From assembly GCA_028823855.1 (NCBI GenBank), contig JAPPFL010000052.1, forward strand, positions 21,846-85,845: DNA of 64,000 nt, in the 5' to 3' direction. Every line of letters starts with the position of its first letter. The first letter of the stretch is position 1. Shown here piece after piece: positions 1 through 8,972 of the stretch. The position numbers and the translations under genes were made by a program. The notes below the pieces were generated by a model that worked only from the letters and a program-made list of their open reading frames with translations, ran no database searches and was not told the origin of the DNA. The DNA comes from Albidovulum sp. (GTDB lineage: Bacteria; Pseudomonadota; Alphaproteobacteria; Rhodobacterales; Rhodobacteraceae).

Positions 1-806
1 AGCGCATCAACGGCCTGGTCGAGGTCCGCATCCGGCATGACCACCATGTGATTCTTGGCTCCGCCGAAACAGGCCACGCGCTTGCCGTTAGCACATCCCC
101 GAGAGTAGATATATTCGGCGATCGGCGTCGAGCCGACGAATCCGACGGCTGAAATCGCCCGATGGTCAAGAATCGCGTCGACGGTGACCTTATCGCCGTT
201 CACGACTTGAAGAAGGCCTTCGGGCAATCCGGCTTCGAGCAACAGTTCCGCTAACATGAGCGGGCAGGACGGGTCACGTTCGGACGGCTTGAGAATAAAA
301 GCGTTGCCGCAAGTGAGCGCAGGCGCGAATTTCCACATCGGAATCATCGCCGGAAAATTGAACGGCGTAATTCCGGCCGCGACGCCGACCGGTTGGCGCA
401 TCGAATACATGTCGATCCCCGGACCTGCGCTATCGGTGTATTCTCCCTTCAGCAGATGCGGCGCACCTATGCAGAACTCGACGACTTCCAAGCCTCGCTG
501 CACATCGCCACGGGCATCTGGCAGAGTTTTTCCGTGCTCGCTTGAAATAGCAGTTGCAAGCTTGTCCAAGTCTCGTTGGAGCAAGCGCACGAACTCAAGC
601 ATGACGCGCGCGCGTCGTTGGGGATTGACCGCCGCCCACGCCGTCTGCGCCGCGAGAGCTCCTTGAACAGCGACGTCGACTTCATCTGCCGATGCGAACG
701 GCACCCTCGCCTGAATTTCTCCTGTCGCCGGATTGTAAACATCGCCAAATCTGCCCGATTGACCTGATACGCGTTTTCCGTTGATGAAGTGCTCTAGCTC
801 GTTCAT
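1..806 (-). CDS. mmsA: Methylmalonate-semialdehyde dehydrogenase (CoA-acylating), N-terminal part, cut by window edge
   Basis: Aldehyde dehydrogenase superfamily enzyme that converts malonate or methylmalonate semialdehyde to acetyl- or propionyl-CoA in valine, inositol or beta-alanine breakdown. Only the first 268 residues are inside the window; the catalytic cysteine lies beyond the edge. Visible landmarks are the start MNELEHFINGK, TPFNFP near residues 148-153, the NAD-site KPSERDP near 173-179, GFVGSTPIA near 222-230 and GGAKNH near 248-253. The FVGSTPIAEYIY and GGAKNH combination is typical of the MmsA/IolA branch rather than generic ALDHs. The ATG at 806 is the first methionine in frame ahead of the conserved FINGK segment. 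The family is about 500 residues long, so roughly half is present. The substrate within the MmsA/IolA group cannot be decided from this part. Confidence 0.9.
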   Translation of the reverse strand, partial: MNELEHFINGKRVSGQSGRFGDVYNPATGEIQARVPFASADEVDVAVQGALAAQTAWAAVNPQRRARVMLEFVRLLQRDLDKLATAISSEHGKTLPDARGDVQRGLEVVEFCIGAPHLLKGEYTDSAGPGIDMYSMRQPVGVAAGITPFNFPAMIPMWKFAPALTCGNAFILKPSERDPSCPLMLAELLLEAGLPEGLLQVVNGDKVTVDAILDHRAISAVGFVGSTPIAEYIYSRGCANGKRVACFGGAKNHMVVMPDADLDQAVDA

Positions 807-1166
807 TGCAAAATTCCGTCCTGTACTATTGCTGAGAATATGATACTTGTCTCGCACAGAATCAAAAAGCGGAAAAAACGGATATTCCGCGATTTTATGA
901 GATTTACGAAACCGGTCGCGAGGACAGGATGATCGCCCTTAGAGTTGCGAACTGCTACGTCGCCGCTAATTTTGCGATCAACTTGCAGGTTAAGGAAAGA
1001 ATGTCGGCAAGCAGCCGATGAATTGGGAACCTATACCGTGATCGAAACGAAAAAACCGTAGGATGGATAGTATTAATTTCAAGCGATTTGTTGTATTGTG
1101 CTTCTGCCGTAAGGCAGGCTCCGGTTTTTTGCGATCGTAAATGCGAATTAAGCGAGGTAGACTCCG
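807..1166. other. Intergenic region between divergent mmsA and CBS gene
   Basis: About 360 bases with no gene. It must hold the promoters of both divergent genes. A 5-bp hairpin CTGCC-GTAA-GGCAG at 1104-1117 is followed by T6 at 1125-1130 in the leader of the CBS gene. It could be a weak attenuator, but nothing on the plus strand upstream needs terminating. Confidence 0.4.
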
Positions 1167-1601
1167 ATGCTAGTCAAGCAGATACTCCAGTCCAAGGCTG
1201 ACCAATCCGTTGCAACTATCCGGCCGGACCTTTCGATTTCGGAAGCCATCTCTATCCTTTCGAAAAAGAGAATTGGAGCGCTTGTGGTATCCGAAACCGG
1301 AAAAGACGCGGCCGGAGTAATTTCCGAAAGGGATATCGTACGGGAGATCGGAATTCGCGGTACAGGGCTCTTGAACGACAGCGTCAAAACAATCATGAGT
1401 TCAAATGTCATATGTTGCGCGGAAGAAGAAACGGCTGACCAAGTATTAACAAAAATGACAAATGGACGCTTTCGGCATATGCCGGTCCTTTGCAACGGCG
1501 AAATGATCGGCCTTATTTCGATCGGCGATGTTGTCAAGGCAAGGCTTTCTGAATTAGACATGGAGAAGCAGGCCCTTGAAGGCATGATCATGGGTCATTG
1601 A
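1167..1601 (+). CDS. Two-CBS-domain protein
   Basis: A stand-alone tandem CBS (Bateman) protein of 144 residues, the usual length for the single-module alphaproteobacterial type. The first CBS unit covers about residues 7-62 and ends in GVISERDIVRE (50-60). The second covers about 73-127, with RHMPV (103-107) and GLISIGDVVKAR (115-126). Bateman modules bind adenosine nucleotides and act as energy or redox sensors, but the partner of stand-alone proteins is generally unknown and no neighbour suggests one. The start is the ATG at 1167, preceded by a GCGAGG ribosome site at about 1153. No signal peptide or membrane segment is seen. Confidence 0.9.
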   Translation: MLVKQILQSKADQSVATIRPDLSISEAISILSKKRIGALVVSETGKDAAGVISERDIVREIGIRGTGLLNDSVKTIMSSNVICCAEEETADQVLTKMTNGRFRHMPVLCNGEMIGLISIGDVVKARLSELDMEKQALEGMIMGH

Positions 1602-1705
1602 ACGGCGACGGCCCGCTCGGCCCGTGAAAAGGCAGGCGGGAACGATTAAGGATTTGTCAGGCGGCCCAAGCTGGTTTTGCGGCGCCGCGACGGTAGGATG
1701 TGGCA

Positions 1706-2203
1706 ATGCGCATTGGGCTGTACCCCGGTACTTTCGATCCCGTAACCTTGGGCCATACAGATGTATTTAAACGGGCATGCGCCCTTGTGGACCGGCTGGT
1801 CATTGGCGTAGCCGTCAACGCTGACAAGAACCCGTTGTTTACACTTTCGGAAAGAGTCTCGATGATTGAAGAAGAAGTCGAGGGACTCGTGGCGCAGACG
1901 GGCGTCGAAATTTTCGCCAGACCGTTCGACGGTTTGCTAATCGACTGCGCCAGGGATGTCGGCGCCTCCGTAATTATTCGAGGATTGAGAGCGGTTTCGG
2001 ATTTTGAATACGAATTCCAAATGGTCGGCATGAATAGGGCTATGGATTCCAGTATTGAAACCGTATTTCTAATGGCCGACGCCAAGAGCCAAGCGATCGC
2101 TTCGCGCCTAGTCAAGGAGATCGCTAGGCTTGGCGGAGATATTTCCAATTTCGTACCTGAACGAATTCAAGCCGCTCTCGAGGCCAAATTCCCAAGGATG
2201 TAA
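1706..2203 (+). CDS. coaD: Phosphopantetheine adenylyltransferase
   Basis: Fourth step of coenzyme A synthesis: 4'-phosphopantetheine plus ATP gives dephospho-CoA and diphosphate. The 165-residue protein shows the nucleotidyltransferase fold signatures YPGTFDPVTLGH (residues 6-17, the TxGH phosphate-binding motif), RGLRAVSDFEYE (92-103) and the ATP-loop segment IASRLVKEIA (131-140). Length matches the family. An in-frame GTG at 1700 is possible, but AGGA at 1695-1698 is correctly spaced for the ATG at 1706, which also begins at the conserved MRIGLYPG. It lies about 100 bases after the CBS gene on the same strand and may be co-transcribed. Confidence 0.95.
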   Translation: MRIGLYPGTFDPVTLGHTDVFKRACALVDRLVIGVAVNADKNPLFTLSERVSMIEEEVEGLVAQTGVEIFARPFDGLLIDCARDVGASVIIRGLRAVSDFEYEFQMVGMNRAMDSSIETVFLMADAKSQAIASRLVKEIARLGGDISNFVPERIQAALEAKFPRM

Positions 2204-2710
2204 ACTCCGATTGGCCGGCAGTGAATGCTATGGCAAGCTGCGCATCCGAATACGTGCCGGATAAAGCCGAACAAGCCTAGTGTACTTTCCGGCGCACGAT
2301 GCGCACCTTCGTTGAAGAACGTCCATAGGCCGTAGCGGCTGTCATCGCCTCCACAGCGAATTAAAAGCCCGTCTCTTCTCTCATGCCGTTCCGAGTCCAG
2401 CTACAAATTCAATGCGTCTGGCAATGCGGGCAAGCGATTCAACACTTTGCTCTAGTATTTCGTAACTTTCCAAGACTACGGTATAGCGTTTTCCCATTCG
2501 CGCATGATAGGTTGTCTTTTTTGGTTCCGAGAATGTTCAATTGCGGGACTAGGAGCGCCATCTGGTTTCGATTGAAAAATTGCAAAAGGTCCCGGTCCTG
2601 GCTCGAATGCCATTCAGCAAATTTGATTAACGGGGAACGGTTTTTTGGTCAGAATTTCGAGCCAATTGGCAATTCCCGACTGAAAATTTCAAACGGGCCT
2701 CCGTTGCCGC
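2204..2710. other. Gene-poor spacer
   Basis: About 500 bases between coaD and the AbrB-family gene. Short open frames exist but show no recognisable protein. No repeat or RNA gene is seen. Confidence 0.4.
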
Positions 2711-3784
2711 ATGATTGCGGGCGCGAGAGCTAGTGCAATGCGATTTAAATCGACGATATTCGACAGGAAATTTGCTTTCGCGGTCATGTGCGCGGGCCTT
2801 GGAGCAGCGGTATTCTCCTACGTCGAGTTTCCTCTTCCCATGCTCTTGGGGCCAATGGCGGCCTGCCTCGTAGCGTCGCTGGCGGGCATCCCCATGGCTA
2901 GCGACAGGAATTTGGGTATCCTCATGCGCACGATTCTAGGAGTCGCCTTCGGCGCCTCCATTACGCCCGAGCTCGTGGGGCGAGTTCCCGAAATCATGAT
3001 TTCCTTATTTTTTGTTCCGCTTTTCGTCATTGCAATGGGCTGCGTCGGCTACCCGTATTTTCGCAGAATTGTCGGATTCGACCAGAAGACCTCCTACTAT
3101 TCCGCGATGCCCGGCGGAATGCAGGAGATGGTTCTTTTCGGCGAAGACGAAGGAGTCAATGTTCGAGCCGTTTCGCTGGTGCATGCCACAAGATTAGTGA
3201 TGGTATTCGCATTTGTTCCAATTGTCGCAACGCATTATTTCGGTTTAAATTTGGACCGTCCTCCCGGTGCGCCGGCAGCTTCTCTTCCCTGGCACGAAAT
3301 CGCTATCATGATAATTTCAGGCGTCGTCGGCTGGCGAATCGCGCTCGCGATGCGAATACCCGGATCGTCGATTATTGGTCCGATGATACTAACGGCGATT
3401 CTTTCGCTTTCAGGTATCGTAAATTCGCGCCCGCCGTTCGAAATGATGCTCGTTGCCCAGTTCTTTATCGGGCTAGGGTTAGGCGTGCGCTATTCCGGCA
3501 TTTCGCCGAGAGAACTGCGAAGCATTGTCGTCGCGGGTCTTGGATACTGCGTTCTCGCACTTTTGACATGCTTTGCGCTCATTCTTGCAATCAGAGATTT
3601 TCTTGATGCCGAGTACATTGACGTGTTGCTTGCGTTCCTGCCTGGCGGACAGGCGGAGATGGCAATGATCGCCCTGATAGCGGGTACAGATGTGGCCTAC
3701 GTCGTTTCCCATCACTTGCTGCGCGTCTTCATCGTAATCGCTTTCGCAAAGCTAGTTGCCGGATTCCTCAAATTACGAGATTGA
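2711..3784 (+). CDS. AbrB-family integral membrane protein
   Basis: Polytopic membrane protein of up to 357 residues resembling the AbrB/AidB-regulator membrane family (COG3180), proposed to be transporters or ammonia-monooxygenase-like proteins of unknown substrate. It shows the family's internal duplication: LPMLLGPMAACLVASLAGIP near residues 43-62 is echoed by GSSIIGPMILTAILSLSGI near 218-236. Each is followed by a glycine-rich helix (GVAFGASITPELVGR; GLGLGVRYSGISPRELR) and a PGG turn (SAMPGGMQEM near 131-140; FLPGGQAEMAMIAL near 308-321). About ten hydrophobic segments are visible. The start could be the ATG at 2711 or the one at 2738; the second lies closer to the first membrane helix. 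It is not part of an obvious operon. Confidence 0.8.
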   Translation: MIAGARASAMRFKSTIFDRKFAFAVMCAGLGAAVFSYVEFPLPMLLGPMAACLVASLAGIPMASDRNLGILMRTILGVAFGASITPELVGRVPEIMISLFFVPLFVIAMGCVGYPYFRRIVGFDQKTSYYSAMPGGMQEMVLFGEDEGVNVRAVSLVHATRLVMVFAFVPIVATHYFGLNLDRPPGAPAASLPWHEIAIMIISGVVGWRIALAMRIPGSSIIGPMILTAILSLSGIVNSRPPFEMMLVAQFFIGLGLGVRYSGISPRELRSIVVAGLGYCVLALLTCFALILAIRDFLDAEYIDVLLAFLPGGQAEMAMIALIAGTDVAYVVSHHLLRVFIVIAFAKLVAGFLKLRD

Positions 3785-4303
3785 ACCCTTCGATTGAATT
3801 TCCCCATCATTCAAGCCGGAACTGGTTCAACGCATTTTTCGCAGTTCAAATAGTTGCGATTGAGTCGGAATCTCCAGTGACGACAGGCCCAGTTTTGCAT
3901 CGAGTTCTGTTCGAAGAACATCTTGGGCGCCAAACCTCGCCGAGTTGCGTCGCTATAAATTCCCGTCAATCCTTATCCTACCAATTCGGTAATACGATGT
4001 TGCGGATTTGATAAATTTACTTTCGGAGAATTGGCGATGAGTGTTGGCAATACTAGGCTGAGGTGTTTGGTTAGAATTTCACCGGCGAATTATTTCGTGC
4101 AATTTGCGGTAAGCCCGCCGATTTCGAAGATGTCTCGTGATCATTTGGGGAGAACTTGAATCAACGGACGCTAAGAGATCTGCTATGCAAGTTACAACAA
4201 GTTGATTTGCGTTTTGAAAATCTTCTTGGACACTCGAACAGTCTCTAGTTTAAGTGTCGTTCGGGGAATCAAAACTTGCCGAGATTAAGGGAAAGAAAAT
4301 AGA
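3785..4303. other. Gene-poor spacer
   Basis: About 520 bases, AT-richer than its neighbours, upstream of the cyclophilin gene. No gene or clear signal was recognised; it presumably contains the cyclophilin promoter. Confidence 0.35.
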
Positions 4304-4873
4304 ATGAAGAAACTATTGGCCGCCGCATCAATTGCGGCGATTAGCTCCGGATATGCCGCAGCCGACAGCGACACGCTTGTTATTCATGTCGCAGGAGAAG
4401 CGAACGGCGTTGTTGAAATAGAACTATTTCCCGAAGTCGCGCCTCTCCACGTGGAAAGGATAAAGAATCTTGCTCGCGAAGGGCACTACGACAACATCGT
4501 CTTCCATAGAGTCATCGAAGGGTTCATGGCTCAAACGGGCGATGTGCAATTCGGTGCCAAGGATGTGGGAATACCGCATATGGCGGGAAGGGGCGGTTCG
4601 GATTATCCCGACCTTCCGGCGGAATTCTCGGACATTGCATATGTGCGAGGCATAGTCGGAATGGCGCGTGCCCAAAACCCGAACAGCGCCAATTCTCAAT
4701 TTTTTATTATGTTCGACGACGCGCCATTTCTCGACGGCCAATATACGGTCGTCGGAAGAGTCGTGTCTGGCCAAGACGTTGTCGACGCTATTAAAAGAGG
4801 CGATTCGGCGAGAAACGGCGCGGTTGTCGCCCCCGACTTCATGGCCAGCGTACGGATAAAGGATGACGAATAG
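4304..4873 (+). CDS. Exported cyclophilin-type peptidyl-prolyl cis-trans isomerase
   Basis: Cyclophilin that catalyses proline cis-trans isomerisation, probably in the periplasm. The 189-residue protein starts with a signal peptide (KK, a hydrophobic stretch, and a likely cleavage after AAA near residue 20). The catalytic cyclophilin core follows: FHRVIEGFMAQTGD at 67-80 (with the active-site Arg in FHR and the QTGD motif), GIVGMARAQNPNSANSQFF at 116-134, and PFLDGQYTVVGRV at 141-153. It looks complete. GGGAAAG just upstream of the ATG gives a ribosome site. Its stop codon abuts the ATG of the DUF3179 gene, so the two are translated from one transcript. Confidence 0.92.
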   Translation: MKKLLAAASIAAISSGYAAADSDTLVIHVAGEANGVVEIELFPEVAPLHVERIKNLAREGHYDNIVFHRVIEGFMAQTGDVQFGAKDVGIPHMAGRGGSDYPDLPAEFSDIAYVRGIVGMARAQNPNSANSQFFIMFDDAPFLDGQYTVVGRVVSGQDVVDAIKRGDSARNGAVVAPDFMASVRIKDDE

Positions 4874-5884
4874 ATGAAATTAATTCGATCTGCTCTACGT
4901 GGCGAAACCACTCTTAGCCCTGCTTCATTTACCTTGACCTTGATCTTAGCGGTTGCGCCATGCGTTGCCGCGTCCAACCCTGCTGCTTGGAAGCATGAGT
5001 GGCCGAATACCGATTTTTCGATACACTCGGTCGAATTCAGCGAGATTTTGTCAGGCGGCCCGCCGAAAGACGGCATTCCTGCAATCGATTTTCCAGAGCT
5101 TATCGCGGTATCAGAAGAAGAATCTCTAGGCCCTAGCGAAGGCGTGATGACTCTTGAGCTAGAAGGCGAAATACCGCGAGCCTATCCGTTACGCTATCTT
5201 CTGTGGCATGAGATCGTCAACGACACGATCGGCGACACGCCGGTCGCGGTCACCTTCTGCCCACTCTGCAACTCGGCGATTTTTTTCGACAGGCGCGTGG
5301 GAGGCGAGGAAAGATCTTTCGGCGTTTCGGGAAAGCTCCGCAATTCAGATATGGTGATGTACGACCGGGAAACTGAGAGTTGGTGGCAGCAAGTCGTGGG
5401 CGAAGGAATAGTTGGTGTCCATACCGGCGACATTCTCGATACTTTGCCGGGCTGGCTAGAAAGTTGGGCCGATTTCAAGGATAGAAATCCCGAAGGTTTT
5501 GTGATGGCACAACCCGACTATCCTCGCAGCTATGGGCGAAACCCGTACGTGGGTTACGATACATCCAAAAGACCGTTTCTATACTTCGGCGAGTTACCGC
5601 CACACGAAATTCACCCCTTGGAGCGCGTAGTTCGGGTTGGAAATATTGCCTGGCCTCTGGAAAGACTCCGCCAAGAAAGTGAACTTAGCGATGAAGGAAT
5701 TGTGTTTTCGTGGAAGGCGGGCCAGTCATCCGCGCTTGATACGAGCGATGTCGCGCGAGGGCGCGATGTAGGAACGATTCGGGTACGCGATATGGCGACA
5801 GGCAAAGACTTGCCTCATGATGTTATGTTCGCGTTTGCTTTCCATGCGTTTTATCCGGAAGGAGAGTGGAAGCTCGCAAAATAG
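4874..5884 (+). CDS. DUF3179 domain protein, exported
   Basis: Member of the DUF3179 family, whose function is not established. The 336-residue protein has a long N-terminal region with one hydrophobic segment (about residues 18-33, ending VAPCVAAS) that reads as a signal peptide. The family hallmark TFCPLCNSAIFFDR lies at about 127-140, and SGKLRNSDMVMYDRETESWWQQ follows, with the paired cysteines of CPLC and the WWQQ motif intact. The gene starts on the base immediately after the cyclophilin stop, suggesting translational coupling and a shared extracytoplasmic setting. An oxidoreductase-like or metal-binding role for CPLC is only a guess. Confidence 0.85.
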   Translation: MKLIRSALRGETTLSPASFTLTLILAVAPCVAASNPAAWKHEWPNTDFSIHSVEFSEILSGGPPKDGIPAIDFPELIAVSEEESLGPSEGVMTLELEGEIPRAYPLRYLLWHEIVNDTIGDTPVAVTFCPLCNSAIFFDRRVGGEERSFGVSGKLRNSDMVMYDRETESWWQQVVGEGIVGVHTGDILDTLPGWLESWADFKDRNPEGFVMAQPDYPRSYGRNPYVGYDTSKRPFLYFGELPPHEIHPLERVVRVGNIAWPLERLRQESELSDEGIVFSWKAGQSSALDTSDVARGRDVGTIRVRDMATGKDLPHDVMFAFAFHAFYPEGEWKLAK

Positions 5885-6943
5885 TTCCGCGCATTGATTC
5901 ATAGTCTACTCGCATTTTAGGGCCGCCAATTGCCGATCCTAAACAAAGATCAATCGGGTTAGGCGATTGGAGAGCGCTACCGAAGAAAATTTGGCAGCCG
6001 TCCAACCGGGCCAAAAAAAATTTTTGGCCTAGTCTACGAAGGATTCGTGAATGTTCTTTAGAAGTTGAATGTTCGCGTTACTGCGGCGGGTTGTACGATC
6101 ATTACCCGATGCCAATTCGACCCAAACCAAATTGCTACGAAAGCACAGATCATCGTCGAAAAGCCGCGTCGCCAGCCCTGTCTCGATTCTGGAATTGACC
6201 AACGATGACACTAAGCGAAATACGATCGAGTTTTCCTTTCCGCTACCGCAAGTATTCGAACCATGCATTTCCAAACGTTAGCGTGCCAAAGCGGAATGAC
6301 CTCTTCAATCAATTTGGCGATTTGGAGTGGTGTCGCCACCCGGAAAACGGCGAAGTCGCAAATCTGCCGAATCTCATTCAGGAAACGCACTGCGAGTGAG
6401 TGCCGCGCGACCCTGAGATTCATCGTATCTCTGCGGCGACGCGCGTACGCAGCATGGTCTACGGCCGGTCCCTCCCTTGGCCTAGAGCAGGAGGCGATAG
6501 CGCATGGAGTTCCTATTCTACTTCTCCGCACCGCAAAATTTTCGAGCGCGTGCTTTTTAATCGGGTATTTCGCGTCCAGCAAATCGTGGGGCTGGAACAG
6601 GCTCGCGTAGAACTATCGTTTCGAGTTCTGCTACGCTTTTCCTTCGCTTTAGGCCGATATTCTCTTGTAGAGCAAAGGCCGCTGGCGAATTGAATTAAAC
6701 TCCAATCGGACGAAGTGCGCGAAAGCACCGACTAGGGAGCGCAGAAATGCTCTTACAAGTTTAGATTCCAGAATTGCGAACGCATTAAAATATCGAGACC
6801 ACGCCGACAATACGGTCGAAATTCCCAGTCCCGGATTCGAAATTTTCAGTGCCAGAGCTTGATGCGGCACATAGATGCGCATCGTCTCCAATTGCTCCAA
6901 AAATTTTGTCCCCAACGCCCTTATCTTGGGTCTGCGATATCTG
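5885..6943. other. About 1.06 kb without a supportable gene
   Basis: Between the DUF3179 gene and the convergent tyrS. Overlapping short frames are present on both strands, but none has a recognisable motif, ribosome site or family resemblance. A perfect dyad lies at 6009-6029 (listed separately). The stretch may be decayed coding DNA or long untranslated sequence. Confidence 0.4.
6009..6029. terminator. A/T-stem dyad, possible bidirectional terminator
   Basis: Perfect 9-bp inverted repeat GGCCAAAAA / TTTTTGGCC with a 3-base loop, about 125 bases downstream of the DUF3179 stop. The stem ends in a run of five T before GGCC, so it is not a textbook terminator. It is nevertheless the best candidate end signal for the cyclophilin-DUF3179 transcript. 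Confidence 0.3.
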
Positions 6944-8248
6944 TCAGTTCTCCGTCGACACGCCGCCGCTTTCTTTAGAAGCGCCAAGTCTCCCGGGAAG
7001 CAATACGATCGCATGGCGCTTTTTGCCGGCGGAAAGTTTGAGAGGTCCGGCAAGCTCTTGCGCTGACAGCATTTGGCCAGGGTCGGATACCTGTTTGTCG
7101 TTGATGCGAGCTCCTCCGCCGGCGATTAGTCTCCGTCCCGCCTTTCCCGAAGCGGAGAGGCCGGCAAGAACAAAGGCCTGAACCACCGGAAGCTTACCGT
7201 CTCGGAGGTGTTCGGGGTCGAGTTCTACTTTAGGTAGCTCGTCGCCAGTTCCGCCCAAATCAAATACCTCATGCGCGGTGGCCGCTGCCGCTTGGGCGGC
7301 CTCTTTTCCGTGCGCGAGTTCGGTCGCCGAGTTGGCAAGAACAATCTTTGATTCATTAATTTCTGAACCTTTGAGAGCGCCGAGCCTTCGACACTCGTCG
7401 ATCGGAATTTCCGTAAACAAAAGCAGGAATCTGTGAACATCCGCGTCGCCGACGCTGCGCCAGAATTGCCAAAATTCGTAAGGCGAGTACATGCTTGGGT
7501 TTAACCAAACGGCACCCCCGGAGGTCTTGCCCATTTTTTCGCCGCCCGAAGTCGTTAGGAGCGGTGAAGTTAACCCGAAAACCAGGCGATTTTCGATCCG
7601 CCTGGTCAAATCGACGCCGTTGACGATATTGCCCCACTGGTCGGAACCGCCCATTTGGAGGCGGCAGGAGTATCGACGATTTAGCTCAAGAAAATCGTAT
7701 GCCTGCAAGATCATATAGTTGAATTCAAGGAACGAAAGAGATTGTTCTCGTTCTAGACGCGACTTTACCGAGTCGAATGAAAGCATCCTGTTTACGGAAA
7801 AGTAGCGGCCCACCTCCCGCAGGAATTCCAGATAGTTGAGGTCGTCGAGCCATTCCGCATTGTTGGCGAGAATAGCTCCCGTACCGCTTTCGCCGAAATT
7901 TATGTACTTGGAAAATACGGACTTAATTCCTTCGATGTTCGTGTCGATCTGATCCGGTCCAAGCAACGGGCGCTCACTACTTCGAAAAGACGGGTCCCCG
8001 ACCTTGGTCGTTCCGCCGCCCATAAGCACTATCGGCCTGTGTCCCGATTTTTGAAGCCATCGCAGCATCATGATTTGAATTAGGCTACCAACGTGGAGCG
8101 AGGGCGCCGTCGCGTCGAAACCAATATATGCAGTTACGCATTCGCGCCGCATCAATGCATCCAGAGGCTGGAAGTCCGTGACATCAGACAAGAATCCACG
8201 GCTCTCCATTATGTCCAAAAACTCGGATCTAGGGCGGAATTTTACCAT
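6944..8248 (-). CDS. tyrS: Tyrosyl-tRNA synthetase
   Basis: Charges tRNA-Tyr with tyrosine. The 434-residue class I synthetase shows the HIGH-equivalent HVGS at 52-55, the tyrosine-site segment [14 protein letters not shown] at about 198-211, and the KMSKS-equivalent KMGKT at 238-242, the variant common in alphaproteobacterial TyrRS. A C-terminal S4 RNA-binding domain follows (about 365-425, [15 protein letters not shown]). The frame is open further upstream to 8281, but the ATG at 8248 has AGGGA eight bases ahead and begins at the conserved N-terminus, so I chose it. It is transcribed away from anmK, a neighbour pairing seen in alphaproteobacteria. Confidence 0.97.
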   Translation of the reverse strand: MVKFRPRSEFLDIMESRGFLSDVTDFQPLDALMRRECVTAYIGFDATAPSLHVGSLIQIMMLRWLQKSGHRPIVLMGGGTTKVGDPSFRSSERPLLGPDQIDTNIEGIKSVFSKYINFGESGTGAILANNAEWLDDLNYLEFLREVGRYFSVNRMLSFDSVKSRLEREQSLSFLEFNYMILQAYDFLELNRRYSCRLQMGGSDQWGNIVNGVDLTRRIENRLVFGLTSPLLTTSGGEKMGKTSGGAVWLNPSMYSPYEFWQFWRSVGDADVHRFLLLFTEIPIDECRRLGALKGSEINESKIVLANSATELAHGKEAAQAAAATAHEVFDLGGTGDELPKVELDPEHLRDGKLPVVQAFVLAGLSASGKAGRRLIAGGGARINDKQVSDPGQMLSAQELAGPLKLSAGKKRHAIVLLPGRLGASKESGGVSTEN

Positions 8249-8972
8249 GTCAAATTTCCCTGTAATTCCAAAAGCCAGCATTTGCGACCAAATACTGAAA
8301 CCAATAATTCGAGGTTGCTAGCCGACTTGGAGAAGTAGCCCCCTTCGGCTCGAACTGCGAAGTTCACCTCATGATTTCCGGCTCAATGGATATCTGAGCG
8401 ATCCATTGATCATGCAGGCTTTTCGGATTGTTTCAATGACAGTGCAAGGGCCGCTCCGGCGCTTTTCGAAAAAATCGCTTGAAACTAGGAAAATTTCGCC
8501 CAATCGCTTGCTTCGCCGATGTAGATCGCCATCGAAATTCGACTTGCATCGCGCAGCGCCGGAGTACCATGATACTTAATGGGCGATCGCCTTGCGCCGT
8601 TAATCACTGCCGCAGTTCGCTCCTGTTTTACGAAGTTATCGGCATTCAACTATTGCGTGCAGGCGGTCCGGCAAAGGGCTTGAATTTACGCGAATTGTTG
8701 AACGCGCGAGTCGCGGCGGCGAAATTCGCATCGATCGAATCCTTATGCGCAACTCCTTCTTCGAATTTAGTTTCGTTCAAATTTGTGCGATAAGGCTCAA
8801 GCGCCAAATTAGAAGGTAGGCCGCGGGCAGTGTGCGCAGGCGTTAGGCGCCATCCATTCGGGGCTTCGGCGAACGGCAAGGCGCAATTCGGGCCAACGTA
8901 CTGCTTTCGGCAATCGGGTCCGCCGAATTCTCGAATCCGACGCTGTGGCCGCTATACGAGAGGAATGAGATT
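8249..8972. other. Spacer between divergent tyrS and anmK
   Basis: About 720 bases without a supportable gene. It should hold the promoters for both genes. No T-box or other recognised leader was seen ahead of tyrS. Confidence 0.4.

Noticed and set aside
1104..1130. Hairpin plus T6 as an intrinsic terminator
   Set aside because: The stem is only five pairs, seven bases separate it from the T-run, and no plus-strand gene lies upstream. It is kept only as a possible leader element.
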